This document shows positions 34,098 to 45,284 of a stretch of DNA of 64,000 nt, one piece after another. The stretch's first letter is position 1. Each line of letters opens with the position of its first letter. Position numbers and translations under genes: made by a program. The notes beneath the pieces are model-generated. The model ran no database searches, had not been told where the DNA came from, and saw nothing but the letters and a program-made list of their open reading frames with translations. Source of the DNA: Glycine soja (taxonomy: Eukaryota > Streptophyta > Magnoliopsida > Fabales > Fabaceae); contig NC_041003.1 of the NCBI RefSeq assembly GCF_004193775.1, forward strand, positions 25,498,713 to 25,562,712, read 5' to 3'.

Positions 34098-35679
34098 ATC
34101 CGATGACGAGTCCCCCAAAGGTACTAATACCTGGGACCCGCTTATCAACTTCAAGCAAGAAACGAATCAAACGGAAGATGAAGGGAACGAGGATGTGGGA
34201 CTTCCCCCAGAATTAGAAAGGATGGTCGCCCATGAGGACCAAGAAATGGGGCCTCATCAAGAAGAGACAGAACTGGTAGACTTGGGAATTGGCAGTTGAA
34301 AAAGAGAAGTAAAGATAGGCACAGGTATTACCGCACCTATCCGTGAAGAATTAATAATCCTGCTAAGAGACTACCAAGACATCTTTGCTTGGTCATACCA
34401 AGATATGCCCGGTTTGAGTTCTGACATTGTACAGCACCGATTACCTCTAAATCCCGAGTGTCCCCCGGTAAAGCAGAAACTGAGAAGGATGAAGCCCGAA
34501 ACATCCTTGAAGATAAAAGAAGAAGTGAAGAAGCAATTTGACGCTGGATTTCTGGCCATCGCTCGGTATCCAGAATGGGTTGCCAACATCGTACCAGTCC
34601 CTAAGAAAGATGGGAAAGTACGAATGTGTGTGGATTATCGGGACTTGAATCGGGCCAGTCCCAAGGACAATTTTCCTTTACCACACATCGATATCCTCGT
34701 AGATAACACGGCCAATTTCGCTTTATTTTCCTTCATGGGCGGTTTCTCCGGTTACAATCAGATAAAGATGGCGCCCGAGGATATGGAAAAGACTACTTTC
34801 GTCACCCTGTGGGGGACGTTCTGTTACAAGGTGATGTCCTTTGGACTCAAGAATGTCGGGGCAACTTATCAATGGGCCATGGTAGCTTTGTTCCATGATA
34901 TGATGCATCAAGAGATCGAGGTCTACGTGGACGACATAATTGCTAAATCTAAATCTGAGGAAGAACACCTTGTCAACCTGCGGAAGTTGTTCGAAAGGCT
35001 TAAGAAATATCAATTAAGGTTGAACCCCGCCAAGTGTACTTTTGGGGTCAAATCAGGGAAATTGCTTGGTTTCATTGTAAGCCAGAAAGGGATAGAGGTA
35101 GACCCCGAAAAGGTGAAGGCTATCCTTGAGATGCCGGAACCACGTACTGAGAGGCAAGTCCGAGGTTTCCTGGGACGCTTGAATTATATTGCCACATTTA
35201 TATCGCAGCTCACCGCCATTTGTGAGCCGTTGTTCAAACTCTTACGCAAAAACCAAATTGATCGTTGGAATGAGAATTGCCAAGAGGCTTTTGGAAGGAT
35301 CAAGAAGTGCCTTATGAATCCTCCCGTGCTTATGCCACCAGTACCTGGAAGGCCTCTCATTTTGTACATGACAATCTTGGACGAGTCAATGGGGTGTATG
35401 CTGGGGCAACATGACAAATCTGGGAAGAAAGAGCGCGCTGTTTACTACCTAAGTAAGAAGTTCACAACCTGTGAAATGAACTACTCCTTGCTCGAAAGAA
35501 CGTGTTGTGCTTTAGTATGGGCATCCCATCGTCTAAGGCAGTACATGCTGAGCCATACTACCTGGTTTATATCCAAGATGGACCCGGTTAAGTACATCTT
35601 TGAAAAGCCAGCTCTCACGGGACGAATCGCCCGGTGGCAAGTCCTGCTATCCGAGTTTGATATAGTCTACGTCACCTAA
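34098..35679 (+). pseudogene. pol: Tat reverse transcriptase and first RNase H
   Basis: An acidic leader (34098-34300) ends with an in-frame TGA at 34297-34299. RT blocks follow: MCVDYRDLNRASPKDNFPLP, FMGGFSGYNQIKM, FGLKNVGATYQ, YVDDIIAKS (about 34924), LGFIVSQKGIEVDP. The motif A aspartate is replaced by Gly (codon GGC 34738-34740), while the motif C aspartates remain, so the enzyme should be dead. The gypsy-type RNase H follows (about 35350-35676) in a degenerate form (LYMTILDESMGCMLGQHD), normal for Tat. A TAA at 35677-35679 interrupts the frame, which continues directly. Confidence 0.88.
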
Positions 35680-36489
35680 AAGGCGATAAAAGGAAGCGCC
35701 TTAGCAGATTATTTGGCTCAACAGCCTCTTAACGACTATCAGCCCATGCATCCTGAATTCCCTGATGAGGACATCATGGCCTTGTTTGAGAAAAAATTGG
35801 ACGAAGATCAGGACAAATGGACCGTATGGTTTGACGGAGCATCAAACATTCTAGGCCATGGCGTTGGGGCAGTATTGGTCTCTCCGGACAATCAATGTGT
35901 ACCCTTCACAGCCAGGCTAGGATTCGACTGCACCAACAACATGGCCGAATATGAAGCATGTGCCCTAGCCGTCCAGGCAGCGATTGACTTCAATGTCAAA
36001 CTACTCAAGGTGTACGGCGACTCGACATTGGTAATCCATCAGCTGAGAGGGGAATGGGAAACTAGAGATCCCAAGCTGATACCCTACAAAGCCTATATCA
36101 AGGAATTGGCTAAAACCTTCGATGAGATCTCCTTCCATCATGTTCCCCGCGAGGAAAATCAAATGGCGGATGCACTTGCTACTTTGGCGTCTATGTTCCA
36201 GCTAACGCCGCACGGGGATCTACCCTACATTGAATTTTGGTGTCGTGGCAAACCCGCGCATTGTTGCCAAGTAGAAGAGGAACGGGACGGAAAGCCTTGG
36301 TATTTCGACATCAAGCGATATGTCGTAAGCAAAGAATACCCGCCAGAGATTGCCGACAATGATAAGAGGACATTGAGAAGGTTGGCAGCCGATTTCTTCA
36401 TGAGCGGAAGCATACTGTATAAGAGAAATCACGACATGACACTCCTGCGGTGTGTGGATGCCAGGGAGGCAAATCACATGATCGAGTAA
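35680..36489 (+). CDS. pol: Tat second (archaeal-type) RNase H domain
   Basis: A second RNase H follows the degenerate gypsy one, the hallmark of the Tat lineage. Catalytic positions are visible: D in VWFDGAS (about 35830), E in NNMAEYEAC (about 35945), D in YGDSTLVI (about 36018) and D in NQMADALA (about 36165). A linker with WYFDIKRYVVSKEYPP then leads to the N-terminal integrase region ending with a stop (36487-36489). The true reading frame runs from the RT through the TAA at 35677. Confidence 0.85.
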   Translation, partial: KAIKGSALADYLAQQPLNDYQPMHPEFPDEDIMALFEKKLDEDQDKWTVWFDGASNILGHGVGAVLVSPDNQCVPFTARLGFDCTNNMAEYEACALAVQAAIDFNVKLLKVYGDSTLVIHQLRGEWETRDPKLIPYKAYIKELAKTFDEISFHHVPREENQMADALATLASMFQLTPHGDLPYIEFWCRGKPAHCCQVEEERDGKPWYFDIKRYVVSKEYPPEIADNDKRTLRRLAADFFMSGSILYKRNHDMTLLRCVDAREANHMIE

Positions 36490-37525
36490 GTCCATGAGGG
36501 CTCGTTTGGAACGCATGCCAACGGGCATGCTATGGCCAGGAAGATCCTAAGAGCAGGTTATTACTGGCTTACCATGGAAAGTGATTGTTGTGTCCATGTA
36601 AGGAAATGCCACAAATGTCAATGCTCTACCACATCCTCTGAATGTCATGTCCGCCCCTTGGCCTTTCTCCATGTGGGGAATAGATGTCATCGGGGCCATT
36701 GAGCCCAAGGCCTCGAATGGTCATCGCTTCATCCTCGTAGCGATAGATTATTTCACCAAGTGGGTCGAGGCAGCCTCCTATACCAATGTCACGAGGGGTG
36801 TGGTGGTCAGGTTCATTAAGAAAGAGATCATCTGCCGATATGGTTTGCCAAGGAAGATTATCACGGACAACGGTACCAACCTGAATAACAAGATGATGGG
36901 GGAAATGTGCGAGGAGTTTAAAATCCAGCATCACAATTCCACACCCTACCGGCCAAAGATGAATGGAGCCGTGGAAGCGGCCAATAAGAATATCAAAAAG
37001 ATTATCCAAAAGATGACCGTGTCATACAAGGATTGGCACGAAATGCTCCCATTCGCATTACACGGTTACCGAACTTCAGTACGAACGTCAACTGGGGCAA
37101 CGCCGTTCTCATTGGTATATGGGATGGAGGTTGTGTTACCGTTTGAGGTAGAAGTCCCATCATTAAGGATCTTGGCAGAATTCGGATTAAAGGAATCAGA
37201 GTGGGCTCAAACGCGCTATGACCAGCTCAACCTCATCGAGGGTAAGCGCTTAACGGCCATGAGTCATAGGCGCGTGTACCAGCAAAGAATGAAGAGTGCA
37301 TTCGACAAAAAAGTACGCTTGCGCAAGTTCCATGAGGGAGACCTTGTGCTAAAGAAAATGTCCCATGTTGTCAAGGACAATCGAGGGAAATGGGCCCCGA
37401 ACTACGAAGGGCCTTTTGTTGTGAAGAGGGCTTTTTCCGGAGGAGCCCTGGTGCTTACCAACATGGATGGCGAAGAGCTACCTTCACCCGTGAATTCTGA
37501 TGTCGTCAAGCGATATTATGCTTAG
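36490..37525 (+). pseudogene. pol: Tat integrase
   Basis: The zinc-binding region is at 36500-36630: GTHANGHAMARKIL, ..CCVHVRKCHKC. It is followed by a frame change near 36600-36650 compared with the minus copy. The catalytic core has D in WGIDVIG (about 36675), D in IITDNGTNL (about 36860) and E in NGAVEAANKNI (about 36970), so the DDE triad is intact. The C-terminal domain ends SDVVKRYYA and TAG at 37523-37525. No chromodomain. The N-terminal frame breaks make it unlikely to be translated as one protein. Confidence 0.85.
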
Positions 37526-38230
37526 AATCTGGGGCAATTAAGGATGTCGCTGCATGTTCTTTATCTTTATGCGTTTTCTGGATTTCCCCCAGGGATTTCC
37601 TGTCTGCTGTATCTCTCGTTACAATCTTTCAAAGAAATGAACGTGGATTTGAGGCTTTAGTCCTCACATTAGTTTCAAACCTTGCGTTGATTTGTGATCA
37701 CCTGAGCCCTTCCGCTCAGTTCATGGGATGCCCCAAGCGCTTAATTAAAATTGAACCTAAACCAACTTTCCCTAAAATTTGCTGCGTTCGAAAACATTCA
37801 TGCATACGCATACGCATACGCATGCATATTGTTGTGGTAAAACAGGGGCAGGATCATCTTGAGCTACCTTCTGGGGTAGAGACAAAACATGAACAGCAGA
37901 AACCAATCAAGGTAAGACAGCGATGTGGTCAAGATTGGCCACACCAGGTTGTTTCTTACTTGCAGGTACACAGGGACGGATGCAAGTGGGGATGGGGTCA
38001 CGACCGACTGATCATCGCCCCTTCTCCAAGCTAAACAAGCAGAGAACGTCGCTACAAGGCAGCCTCGTATCCTTTGTATTCGCAGTTTTCTTTTACTTTT
38101 TGTTTGTTTTAAAAATAAGTAATCAACGCCTAATTCTAACTTAAGTAAGTTCAAGATAGGCAAAACACTAACCCTTAGGGAAGGAGGGGACATGGTTAAT
38201 GTTCCTCTCAAAAAAAAAAAACAAAAAAAG
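37526..38230 (+). other. Spacer between integrase and internal promoter
   Basis: No gene. It includes a CATACGCATACGCATACGCA repeat near 37802 and an A-rich run at 38211-38228. The homologous region of the minus copy lies on both sides of the Diaspora-like insertion (51514 downward). Confidence 0.5.
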
Positions 38231-38279
38231 TGCAGGTTAGCTCGCCTGGGCGAGCAACCCCTGCACCAAAATATAAAAA
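38231..38279 (+). promoter_or_regulatory. Candidate internal promoter for the extra ORF
   Basis: The palindrome GCTCGCCTGGGCGAGC (38240-38255) sits inside a longer hairpin TGCAGG...CCTGCA (38231-38265), followed by TATAAAAA at 38272-38279. The same palindrome stands upstream of the TATA box in the Tat LTRs. The minus copy has the same pair at 50825-50766. This suggests a separate transcription start for the extra ORF; no transcript evidence is available here. Confidence 0.55.
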
Positions 38280-38428
38280 TGACGAAAGGGGGGGACGTTT
38301 TTGCATTCAAAAACTTCTTTTCCCCCCTTTCAAAAGCCATACCCACGGGATTTACGAATTTACAGCCCTAGGGTCATCATTTTTCGCATTTTTTGATTCC
38401 ATTTCGCGCCTTTGTTCATGACCAACAA

Positions 38429-39624
38429 GTAAGTATTCCATTTCTAAGCTTTCTAGCTTTTCATTGGTGTATTTTGATCTCCTTTTGGTGCTCTAAAATG
38501 TGGGAATGTGCTCAAATATGTGGGGCAATTTTGGTTTGTTTTCTTGCTTGATTGGGTTGGATTAGGGGTTTGTATGGGATGGCCCTAGGCCTATAATGCA
38601 TTTTGAAGCAATGGGACATGCCACATTGTCCCTGTTCTCTTGCTATTGATACCTAAACGCGCGCCCACCAAGTGTTCGGTGAAATGCCTCAATGGCATTA
38701 GCGCGTGACCTTTGTAAGGAAACAACCCATGGGGCATTTTGGTTTGCACATATTTTCTATTTTTTGGGACATGCATTCATTCCCGAAAAAGGTTAGAGTA
38801 ATTGCCCCACATATATCCTAGGCCTAGGAACCAAAGTTTTTATGCAAAAGAACACAAGAGGAGGTGCATATTGGGTAAAGTTACCCCTTTTTGGCCAGCA
38901 ATCAGCTATGGGCCACGCTACAATAATTTCCCTACGTCTAGATGTTTAGGAATTTTGCTCATCATAAATGTGTAGGTTTAAAATAGGTAGCAAAATGCCT
39001 TTGACAATTTACACTTTGGGTATGGTAGCAAAATACTAGGGTATATGTACATGAAATTTTGGGTAGTCAAAATGTCTCACAAAAAATATATACATATTGC
39101 ATGTTATGTAAAGAAAATACATTACAAAAAAATACCTTTTAATTTGAATACAATTTTAGTCAGCAAAAGGAAATATACTTGAATTTGCATGCGGCTTTAG
39201 GTAGTAAAAATACTTGAATAAAGCATGAAATGTATCACCTTATTGTGTAGATAGCCAAAATTCATCACAAAGTTTGTATATGCATAGGTATTAGAAATAC
39301 CAGAATGTGCACGTGTGCAATTTTGGTACCCCAAATGCTTTGAGTATGCATGTATGTAAATTTAGCCAAGGAAGTGCATGTGATGTAGGTAGCAAATACA
39401 CCTTGGAAGTACATATAAATAATCTAGGTAACGGATGTGCCTTGGTTGTACATGGGTGCATTTTTCTTAGTTATAAGAATGTCTTGTGCAAGTGAACGTT
39501 CGTAAAGAAGTATGTGCATAAGTTTACTCTAAATTTACATTGATGTTTGTATGTTGTATGCCATTTTTGTTTTAAGAGTAGCATTTCTTGGTAAAACTAA
39601 CTTTCCAAATGTTTGCCTTCGCAG
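38429..39624 (+). other. Candidate 5' intron of the extra ORF
   Basis: Donor AACAA|GTAAGTATT at 38429 and acceptor TTTGCCTTCGCAG ending at 39624 bound 1196 nt of AT-rich sequence without a supported gene, only repeated words such as GGTAGCAAAATGC. The extra ORF starts ATG four bases after the acceptor. The minus copy has the same donor and acceptor (50615 and 49359). Confidence 0.6.
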
Positions 39625-39627
39625 GAA

Positions 39628-40878
39628 ATGGCCCCGAGGAAGCTTGCCTCAAAGAGGTCCAGGAAGGATAAGGCGGCTGAAGGGACTAGTTCCGCTCCTG
39701 AGTATGACAGTCACCGTTTTAGGAGCGCGGTACACCAGCAGCGCTTCGAGGCCATCAAGGGATGGTCGTTTCTCCGGGAGCGACGCATCCAGCTCAGGTA
39801 CGACGAGTATACTGATTTCCAGGAGGAAATAGGGCGCCGGCGGTGGACATCACTGGTTACTCCCATGGCCAAGTTCGATCCAGAAATAGTCCTTGAGTTT
39901 TATGCCAATGCTTGGCCAACAGAGGAGGGCGTGCGTGACATGAGGTCCTGGGTAAGGGGTTAGTGGATCCCGTTCGATGCAGATGCTATCGGTCAGCTCC
40001 TGGGATATCCGTTAGTGCTGGAAGAGGGCCAGGAGTGCGAGTATGGTCAGAGGAGGAACCGGTCTGATGGGTTCGATGAGGAGGCCATCGCCCAACTGCT
40101 ATGTATACCGGGGCAGGATTTTGCCCGGACTGCTGCAGGGAGGCGAGTGCGAATCATGCGCACCAACATGACCACCCTGACCCAGATATGGATGACGTTG
40201 CTCCTCAGCAACATCCTGCCCAGCGATCATAATTCCGACCTCCCCCTGCCGAAGTGTCAGCTGGTGTACGCCATCCTGACGCGGATGAGCGTCCATGTGG
40301 CTCAGTTAATCGCTGATGCCATTTATATTTTTGCAGGTATGGCGCCTACCAGGCACCCTTTGGATCCAGATAAGTCCAACAGGGCCTTGGGATTTCCCGC
40401 ACTGATCACAGGACTCTGCCAGTCGTTCGGAGTCCCCGTTGCACCTACCAAGGTGATTCGGCCGCCTATCACTCGGGCTTTTATTGAGAAGTACTGTACC
40501 CAGAGACAGGCTCAGGGTGATGCTCCACAGGCCGCAGGCGCGCCACCACCACCTCATCAGGCTGGCCAGGCTGGGGCATTTGACATGGAGCAGTATTTAC
40601 GGCATTTGGTTCGCCAGCAGGCGGCCAACCACCGAGCACATGTACAGACCCATGATTGTCTGTACCAGATGAGCCTCAGCATGTAGAGCCAGGGCTTCGC
40701 TTCTTTTTCATGCCCTACTCCAGACCAGTTCAGGGCAGAGGTTGCATGGCCCGGAGATTGGCCCGAGGCCCAAGCGGGAGAGGCGCCCCCAGAAACTCCC
40801 GGCGATGGAGAAGAGGCCCACGAGGACGAGGAGATGGCCGATTTGCTTGACTTCTTGGGAGGGAGTGGAGATACATGA
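39628..40878 (+). pseudogene. Extra ORF downstream of pol (plant transposon-protein-like), with stops
   Basis: The reading starts MAPRKLASKRSRKDKAAEG, a basic N-terminus possibly acting as nuclear signal. The globular part has EIVLEFYANAWPTEEGVRDM and PFDADAIGQLLGYPL, then LPKCQLVYAILTRM; this matches what is annotated in plants as putative plant transposon protein domain. A Pro/Gln-rich tail follows. One TAG splits it at 39961-39963 and another lies at 40684-40686, but the frame stays open and similar to the minus copy until TGA at 40876-40878, ending in an acidic segment with EDEEMADLLDFLGGSG. Function unknown. It lies 2.1 kb after integrase, the place where env-like genes sit in other elements, but nothing membrane-like is visible. 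Confidence 0.75.
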
Positions 40879-42689
40879 CTGGGAGATCCCCAAGATTCAT
40901 GTTTTCTTTCATATTTCTTTTATCATTTTTATGTTATGTTATTGTTTTGACTTGAGAGACTAATGTTTGTTTTTGTTGTTTCAATTGTCATTTGTACAGC
41001 GCATACATTTTTGTTTGGATTGTTGCGTTAGTATTTATATATCATTACTATCGATGATGTTTGAAATTCTGGAACCGTGTAGAGTTCTTCGTTTAGGAAC
41101 ATCGTCCAAAAAAATATATGTAAAACAAACAAAAATCATGATAAAAATAAAAATACAAAAGAAAAAAATGAAATGGAAAAGAGAGCAAATGAGAAAAGAA
41201 GAGAGCAAGTAAAGAAAAAGAGAGCAAATAAGGAAAAAGAAAGCAAGTAAGAAAAAAATATGGAAAAAGAAAAATAAGTTTTCTAGCTGAAAAACCAACA
41301 TGCTTTTGAAAAGAGATGACTTCCAACTTTTCTTTGAAAAATTCACTGATCATAACCAATTTTTGGAAAAAATGTGTCTACACGTGAAGGGTGAATGCTG
41401 TGAAAATTTTCCCGGACGCCCGAAATGGACTCGGATGAATGCACAAATTGATAAAAGAACATATTTTGGAAACATTGGGTTGATTTAAAATAGAGGAAAT
41501 GAATCCTGAGCCCTAGCATCACATGACCATAAAAATTTGACACTTGAGTGTCCGCATAGGTGCATGCATGACCAGTTTTGCATAAAATTTCCAAATCATC
41601 ATTTTTGCATTTGTGTCATGGAAATAATGTGGGGCATCCCTTTTATCCTTGAGCCAAACCAAACCCTGACATGTATCATGCCTAGCCATTCTACAAGTCT
41701 TGAGCCAAAATCCTGACTCACCATAAACCTTGACCCAGGGTGAGAATGTCAATCCTTACCCTCGGAAGCAAAAAAGAAGAGAAGGAAAATTTCCAATCAA
41801 AGAAAAAGAGAAGGAAAATTTCCAATCAAAGGAAAAAAAGGAAGCAAGGAAATTCCCAATCAAAGAGTGGGAGAAAGAAAAAAGGAAAGAAAGAAAATTC
41901 CCAACCAAAGAATGGGAGAAAGTAAAAAAGGAAGGAAAGGAAGTTCTTAATCAAAGAAACTAGAAGAAATGTGCAGAAAGGTCTTTGGACCGGACAATAT
42001 CTAAACAAAACAAAATTGTCACCAAATGAACAAAAAGAAGGAGAGGAAACCACGACCTAAAGTGGTCTTCTCCCTTTAATTGCCAACCAAAATCTTGTGC
42101 GCTAGCGACTTTTTCGCCCCGCACTAAACAAAAACAGAAAAGGAAAAAGCCAACAAAAAATCAAAAGCCAAAAACACACAAAAGCCGAAAAAACCCATCA
42201 AAAGAACCCATTCCCAAGGGAAGTCCTATTGATCCATGGTCACGCATGTAATTTTTGATTTGATAGGAAATAATTTGCAAAGTCAAGTCAGGACATATCT
42301 ATGGTTCAAAATTAGGATAAAACACTTACCTGTGCGAGATTGATACACTTTGAGTGGATTTCTTATATTCTTGTCGAACCCAGTGTTTCCTCTAAATGGT
42401 CATTTAGAAACGAAATGCTAATATCCAAAATCTCATTTATGGTTATGGGGGATTTCATCAGCAGACTCTCCTTCCCTGGTAGACGCATTGTTTGTCACTC
42501 AAAAAAGCATATGCTGCTCTAAATCAGTTGGAATATTTGTCTCTTTGCTAAAGCATGTTTACATTTTTAGTGGAGAAAACACCGAGACTTTTTCAAGTCT
42601 CACAAGTTATCCAAAACTACGTAGGTCTGAGTTCCTCATTGGAGGATACGTAGGAGCAAGAGCCTCGCTTTTGTCGACCGCACCGCTTT
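40879..42689 (+). other. 3' region of the Tat element before the hairpin array
   Basis: No supported gene. A/G-rich repeats with GGGAATTTTC-like words (reverse CCAATCAAAG) fill 41150-41270 and 41760-41960. One TACGTAG module is at 42615-42680. The segment 41640-42680 matches 17641-16690 of the non-autonomous element on the other strand. Confidence 0.6.
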
Positions 42690-43590
42690 TTGTTACCATG
42701 ACCCAAGAGCTGGTAGCCCGCGGAGACACCTTACGGTTATCCGCACCTCGTCATTCAGTGACCCCAAGTGTGATTGATGAGCAAAGGCCAGTGTGGTCAT
42801 TTGCACCCTTTCCGGGGATGTCAACATCTTCCAGTTGAGACTATTTCAAGTCTCACAAGTTATCTAGAACTACGTAGGTCTGAGTTCCTCATTGTAGGAT
42901 ACGTAGGAGCAAGAGCCTTGCTTTTGTCGGCCGCCCCATAATCTTTGTCATACTGACCCTGAGGTCATGTGACATGCACCCCTTTGCCATTCAGACACAG
43001 TCGTGTCCGATGGCACGCAGAGACAAAATTTGGTCATTCTGCACCCTTTGTCATCCAGAGGCGGCGGGCCCGATGACATGCGGAGACAAAATTTGGTCAT
43101 TCCGCACCCCTTTGCCATTCAGACACAGTCGTGTCCGATGGCACGCAGAGACAAAATTTGGTCATTCTGCACCCTTTTGTCATCCAGAGGCGGCGGGCCC
43201 GATGACACGCGGAGACACCTTATGGTTATCCGCACCCTTTTGTCATCCAGAGGCGGCGGGCCCGATGACAAGCAGAGGCCAATGTGGTCATTCTGCACCC
43301 TTCGTCAATCGCGACCGACAAGCCCGTTGACACGCGGAGATTTACATCATCTTTCGCACTTACAAGATCTGTCATACTGACTTTTGAGTCATGCTTACGG
43401 GCGGAAATACCCGAGTGGTTATCCGTATAAACATTCTTTTGCTATCTGTAAGACAGAACGCTTGATAGCAGGCAGAGACTGACACCGTCTTCTGCACCTT
43501 TTGTTCCCCCGGGAACAACAAGTCATTTGCATGCGGAAATTTTATGGTCGCCCGCGACTCTCGTCAACCGAGAGGAACGAAATTAGTGTC
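42690..43590 (+). repeat. Array of variable hairpins joined by a constant spacer
   Basis: Units of about 62-66 bp alternate a near-constant spacer (CGGAGACAAAATTTGGTCAT, then GCACCC) with a hairpin whose stem changes from unit to unit: TGTCA/TGACA, TGCCAT/ATGGCA (twice), TGTCATC/GATGACA (three times), GTCAA/TTGAC, GACT/AGTC, TGCTATC/GATAGCA, TTGTTCCC/GGGAACAA, CTCTCG/CGAGAG. A second TACGTAG module (42868-42932) lies within the array region. It stands directly upstream of the PPT and 3' LTR. Confidence 0.85.
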
Positions 43591-43624
43591 TTATCTTTAC
43601 TTTCCTTTTATTTCCAATAAAAGA

Positions 43625-43642
43625 CAAGTAAAGAGGGGCAAC
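43625..43642 (+). other. Polypurine tract of plus Tat element
   Basis: CAAGTAAAGAGGGGCAAC lies directly before the LTR start TGTCATACCC. The minus element has the same sequence at 45438-45420. Confidence 0.75.
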
Positions 43643-45284
43643 TGTCATACCCTAATTTCGTCCGGGGACCTTTGCTTGATGACATGCGACTTTTCTTTGG
43701 TCCTTGTGAGGTGCTTGGCACCCATCATTAGGCAATTTGTGAAATTCCGGGACATGCCGAAAAACAAAAGAAAATATTGATGCACAATCCGTAAGGTTCC
43801 GTGACACACCGGAAATCAAATGGAAGCATCGTTGCACAAATAAGTGAGGTTCCGTAACGTTCCGTAAGTCAAAAAGGGGATGATTATGTAATCCACAAGG
43901 TTTCGTAACATTACGGAAAGAAAACAAGTATCGTTACGAAATTTGTAAGTTTCCGTAACTTTACGAAAAAAGAATCACCAAAAAAAAGCAAAGGGGGGTG
44001 TACTTAGTAAAAATGGGGGTGCAAATAGCAACCAGGCCCACTTGGGCCCTCCAGAATATTCCTCCAGAAGGCTGTTGCTTCTGGAGGAAGCAACCCTGCT
44101 CGTCTGGGCGAGCTGGGCGGCAAGCATCTCCCCTATTTTGCTATAAATAGGGGAGGAAGTGAGAAGGAAAGGGGTTCAGCCCCTTAGGCACTTCTCTCTC
44201 TTTCGAATTTGCTTGGAAAAATTGTTTCCGTGAAGAAAATCTAAGCCGAGGCGCTTCCGAAACGTTTCCGTAAGGAATTTCGCGAAGGTTTTCGACCGTT
44301 CTTCGACGTTCTTCATTCGTTCTTCATCGTTCTTCGATCTTCAACGGGTAAGTACCTCGAACCAAGCTTTTCGATTCATTCTATGTACCCATGGTGGTCC
44401 ACATTGTGTTTCGTGTATTTTTATTCTCATTTCATTTACTTTTTATACCCCCTTTTGACATGCTTAAGCCATTTTACTTAAGTCATTTCTCGCTTAACTT
44501 AAAAATAAAATAAATTTCCACCGAACGTTTGAATTGTATTATCCGTTAACTTCGGTTAAAATGAATTCCGACTGTTCGGTCGTGCCGTAACCACGTTGGA
44601 AATCAAAAAAGAGGTAAAAAATAATATAATAATCAAAAAACATCTTTTTTAGTAAAATAAAGCGGAAAATCAATCGGACATTTTCTCTTTGGGATTTCTC
44701 ATTCTTAATCGAATTGACTAATAACTAAAGTGAAACTAAGGCTAAAATCAACTGGCCTAGTCAAGCTCGTCCACACAAAAATAGGTTTTTGAAGTTTGTG
44801 ATTTCAATTTCTTACTAAGTAAAATGGATCATTTTCATGGTCCAACGCCTTAAAATGATCACCTCTTAAGTAAAAAAGAATCACTTGATAAGAAAGAACT
44901 ACGTAGGTCTGATTTCCTCATCGCAATTGAGGAATACGTAGTAGCAAAGGGAAACACCCTTGTCGACCACAAAAAGAGAAAAATATAAAAAGGGTATAAA
45001 GGATATAAAGACATAAAAAAGGGAACATAAAAAATCAAAGTCATGTTTGCACATTCGATTAAAGGCTGCCGTCCCTTGGGACGGACGTGTGGGGTGCTAA
45101 CACCTTCCCCGTGCGTAAATACAACTCCCGAACCTTTCACTTAAAAGTTCGTAGATCGCGTCTTTTCCGGTTTTTCCGACGTTTTCCTCAAATAAACGTT
45201 GGTGGCGACTCCGCGCGTATTCCTTTCGTGGAACACGCATCCCGCGAGTCACGCGTCGCCCTCCCGCCGAAGGGTAGGTTGCGA
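43643..45284 (+). repeat. Tat LTR, subfamily A, 3' LTR
   Basis: It starts TGTCATACCC after the PPT and runs to GGTTGCGA at 45284, lacking only the last CA before it meets a minus-oriented LTR fragment. One imperfect palindrome at 44098-44113, TATAAATA at 44142-44149, donor-like GTAAGT at 44348, TACGTAG module at 44898-44967. Confidence 0.9.
44142..44149 (+). promoter_or_regulatory. TATA box of 3' LTR A
   Basis: TATAAATA within GCTATAAATAGGGG, 28 bp after the palindrome. Transcription would run right into the inverted minus element. Confidence 0.7.

Larger units (their letters stand above)
28147..45284 (+). mobile_element. Plus-strand Tat/Ogre-like element, 5' truncated
   Basis: Order: ORF1 3' end, gag (with solo LTR), protease with G-patch, intron, RT with gypsy RNase H, second RNase H, integrase, non-coding spacer, internal promoter module, intron, extra ORF, 3' region with hairpin array, PPT, 3' LTR. 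The 5' LTR, PBS and most of ORF1 are missing. The 3' LTR lacks its last CA and abuts a minus-oriented LTR fragment, so no target duplication is seen. It is inactive: RT lacks a catalytic Asp and several frames have stops. Confidence 0.85.

Noticed and set aside
42690..43590. CRISPR-like appearance (constant linker, variable insert)
   Set aside because: The variable parts are inverted repeats, several identical, in a plant retroelement 3' region without cas genes. Not a CRISPR array.
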